Shown piece after piece: positions 7,201 through 7,684 of a stretch of 7,684 nucleotides of DNA (positions are counted from its first letter, which is position 1; each line of letters starts with the position of its first letter). Source of the DNA: Caldilineae bacterium. GTDB taxonomy: Bacteria; Chloroflexota; Anaerolineae; J102. The notes under the pieces are model-generated. The model was not told the origin of the DNA. It was given only the letters and a program-made list of their open reading frames with translations, and did not search any database. Both the position numbers and the translations under genes were made by a program. Location of the stretch: positions 1,605 through 9,288 of the forward strand of contig DUEQ01000542.1 of the NCBI GenBank assembly GCA_011192085.1, read 5' to 3'.

Positions 7201-7480
7201 CGGGCTCGCCATCCAGGATCTCCTGATGCCAAGCGACTCCGCTATCCCGGGTGATGAGGAAGAGGCCTTTTTCGCCCACAGCGATGCAGGTCGCGGCGTC
7301 GGCACAGGCGAGATCGAAGACCGCGCCCGAGCTGCGCCAGACGCGAGTCCAAGAGCCGCCGCCCAACGCGGCGGGGGAGGATGGGGGACGGGCCTGGGGC
7401 GCGGCCTGGGCCGCGGAAAAAGCCGTCAACAGAAGGAGAAGCAGTGCAAGTGCGGAGAGCAAGAAGCGATGTGTCTTCAT
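4268..7480 (-). CDS. Secreted BNR/Asp-box propeller protein with CBM9-like and DNRLRE-type domains
   Basis: This 1070-aa exported protein starts with a signal peptide: KTHR, a hydrophobic stretch from about 6 to 21, and probable cleavage after AQA at residue 26. Asp-box motifs (S/T-x-D/N-x-G-x-x-W) start at 77, 118, 159, 200, 243, 379, 428, 470 and 511, with weaker ones near 288 and 615. They mark a Ycf48/sortilin-like beta-propeller spanning about 43-660. Residues 670-848 resemble a CBM9-type domain (SVDGDIVDW, then WTEDTLYILAEIADD). Residues 850-1046 look like a DNRLRE-type stalk or carbohydrate-binding domain (LLRFDLP, ALYVI, WNPNAANW, Y-GILLKG). The protein ends in RPTPTPTPTPEQRMLYLPLFRK-type sequence, split here as a PT linker (1048-1058) and LYLPLFRK (1063-1070). 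No catalytic site is evident, so a surface binding or structural role is inferred. The start is supported by AAGGA 7 bases upstream. Confidence 0.88.
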   Translation of the reverse strand: MKTHRFLLSALALLLLLLTAFSAAQAAPQARPPSSPAALGGGSWTRVWRSSGAVFDLACADAATCIAVGEKGLFLITRDSGVAWHQEILDGEPDLFGVSVNSRGLALAVGAQGAVFRTEDYGSAWEAATAPTQASLHDAWVLEDGRAWAVGDGGVILHSENGGRTWRTQASGVELPLYAVQFLDAQTGYAAGEKGTLLKTLDGGASWMPVANAFPGWARIRALHFTDADHGFIAGQAGHFYRTEDGGETWTTITVRQGDGALASDILSVHLQDGLGVLGGAKGVIATSQDGEHWTVQTAISQDARDVHAVLSQGGTDAWAAGAVKDADSAAFFISRSRDAIAFEPVVGDYGLHPMLHEAAAPSPDVAYIVGSGGAIAKTADGGETWQWRRIQSRFDAEAVITGVSCPTVDDCWIAGQAAHNPGFLYVTHDGGDSWQWQDPPGVQWPWLYDVEMVDGMHGQAAANPYMFYTEDGGATWRQSAVEGGTANVEIAMASLSEGWTAQRNLGHRFTTNGGKTWQRYMPYDEHAGLFFFGVEALDVNHDGGLDMGWLTGCEWIKSEERCVSNTGVVFFAAENQDPGYAQSLPPDTPPLYTITMLDARRGWIGGEGGALLYTDTGGAAWRAVEAPTAALITDIAFYQDKIGFAATYAGEILRFRGPGRNLDSFTQSTPISVDGDIVDWHVGGEFYLDAANAGAVLGNEPYPTPDQLSANLYSRWTEDTLYILAEIADDVVGAGDHLALALDGLNDDVWGHDDDILLSITADGDFDAGSPEANAAIAHAVGRSETGWIVELGVPASWLGRDALAPDASIGLNMALTDSDGPGAGHTLLLVDRRLLGDPAVWGAIRVTNNTLALQNGRQDYEGATDTFLTIWGEDGHTVHGNDESLQTIFGWGQDYSTILLRFDLPPFIDNVTVDRAQLALYVIASRTDANYRIGAFRLLRPWNPNAANWYQADAGASWGKAGALQPGVDYDPQALDILPISSNPHNAWLMWDVSDAVAYWRDHPDENYGILLKGLSDQRYITAYSSDYNGEPGQRPKLMVDFTLNPRPTPTPTPTPEQRMLYLPLFRK
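4307..4334 (+). repeat. 12-base tandem repeat and G-quadruplex-type motif in the PT linker
   Basis: GTGGGCGTGGGG occurs twice in exact tandem (4311-4322 and 4323-4334) and encodes PTPT twice on the minus strand. With the GGG at 4307 there are five runs of three or more G on the plus strand, separated by loops of 3, 3, 1 and 3 bases, which fits the canonical G-quadruplex pattern. The G-rich strand is the template strand of the secreted-protein gene. Confidence 0.7.
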
Positions 7481-7487
7481 AGAGTTA

Positions 7488-7492
7488 TCCTT
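7488..7492 (-). promoter_or_regulatory. Ribosome binding site of the secreted-protein gene
   Basis: On the minus strand AAGGA lies seven bases before the ATG at 7480. It supports this start, which also gives a complete signal peptide. I could not find a convincing promoter in the roughly 190 bases upstream; the promoter may lie beyond the repeats or outside the window. Confidence 0.75.
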
Positions 7493-7506
7493 GGAGAGGG
7501 GGGCAG

Positions 7507-7654
7507 GAAAAAGATGACTACGAACCTACCCGATTTCGAGCCGCGAAGGACACGAAGACGCGACGGCGCGAAGGGAACAAGACAAGGAATGCTTGGTGTC
7601 TTCGAGTTCTTCGAGCTTTCGTGGCAAGATGCTGATGTGAAAAGTGACTACCGA
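7507..7654. repeat. Imperfect inverted repeat block flanked by short direct repeats
   Basis: CGAAG recurs at 7544, 7553 and 7569 (with CGACG at 7561), and its complement CTTCG recurs at 7600 and 7609, with CTTTCG at 7616, all spaced 8-9 bases apart. The outer arms, 7540-7560 and 7606-7625, pair imperfectly. Outside them, GAAAAAGATGACTAC (7507-7521) and GAAAAGTGACTAC (7639-7651) are near-identical direct repeats. The block resembles dispersed ACGAAGG-type intergenic repeats, a comparison made from memory. It contains no gene and lies upstream of the secreted-protein gene. Confidence 0.5.
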
Positions 7655-7684
7655 GGTTCGTCGTTGCGAAAAAAGCTTTGAAAT

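Noticed and set aside
4268..7480. Annotation of the large protein as a sialidase or as the photosystem II assembly factor Ycf48
   Set aside because: Asp-boxes occur in many propellers. No sialidase catalytic Arg triad or RIP motif was recognised, and the extra C-terminal domains and lack of photosynthesis neighbours argue against Ycf48.
7672..7679. AAAGCTTT palindrome beside an A-run at the right edge, considered as a terminator
   Set aside because: The stem is too short and AT-rich to be a convincing terminator, and there is no loop.
6764..7681. A 305-codon plus-strand frame running from inside the secreted-protein gene past its start
   Set aside because: Most of it is antisense to the signal peptide and first propeller blades. 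The remaining part crosses the repeat block and shows no protein-like motifs.

Overview
The window is GC-rich bacterial DNA holding five complete or near-complete genes on both strands, plus the possible first codons of a sixth. There are no RNA genes, CRISPR arrays, transposases or phage genes. The best taxonomic hint is the C-terminus of the large secreted protein, a Pro-Thr linker followed by YLPLFRK. From memory, this kind of tail is common on exported proteins of Chloroflexota (Anaerolineae, Caldilineae, Roseiflexus types). High GC and promoters set directly against start codons fit that assignment but do not prove it.

Layout: (1) at the left edge, reading leftwards, is a GT-B family 9 glycosyltransferase (LPS heptosyltransferase-like), probably followed 13 bases later by the start of another leftward gene. 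(2) Divergent from it is a 161-aa methylated-DNA-protein cysteine methyltransferase (ogt). (3) Converging on ogt, with a 9-base overlap of the two 3' ends, is tilS, the tRNA(Ile) lysidine synthetase. (4) Divergent from tilS is a 291-aa metal-dependent cyclase/hydrolase of the KynB-like family with its own ribosome binding site. (5) After a hairpin that may terminate transcription in both directions, a convergent 1070-aa secreted protein occupies 4268-7480. It has a signal peptide, about eleven Asp-box (BNR) repeats of a beta-propeller, a CBM9-like domain, a DNRLRE-type domain, and the PT linker with its YLPL tail.

Genes 1-4 are housekeeping or metabolic and do not form an obvious joint pathway; each appears to have its own promoter. 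Three of them (glycosyltransferase, ogt, tilS) share one arrangement: a -35 box, a 17-base spacer, a -10 box, then only 6-7 bases before ATG. This predicts leaderless mRNAs. The cyclase and the large secreted protein instead have clear Shine-Dalgarno sequences.

Noncoding DNA is sparse. The notable parts are two patches of short repeats with 7-9 base periodicity. One (4231-4265) lies just after the stop of the large gene. The other (7540-7625) is an imperfect inverted pair upstream of it, flanked by short direct repeats. The least explained items are the C-terminal tail, the leaderless promoter pattern and these repeat patches.
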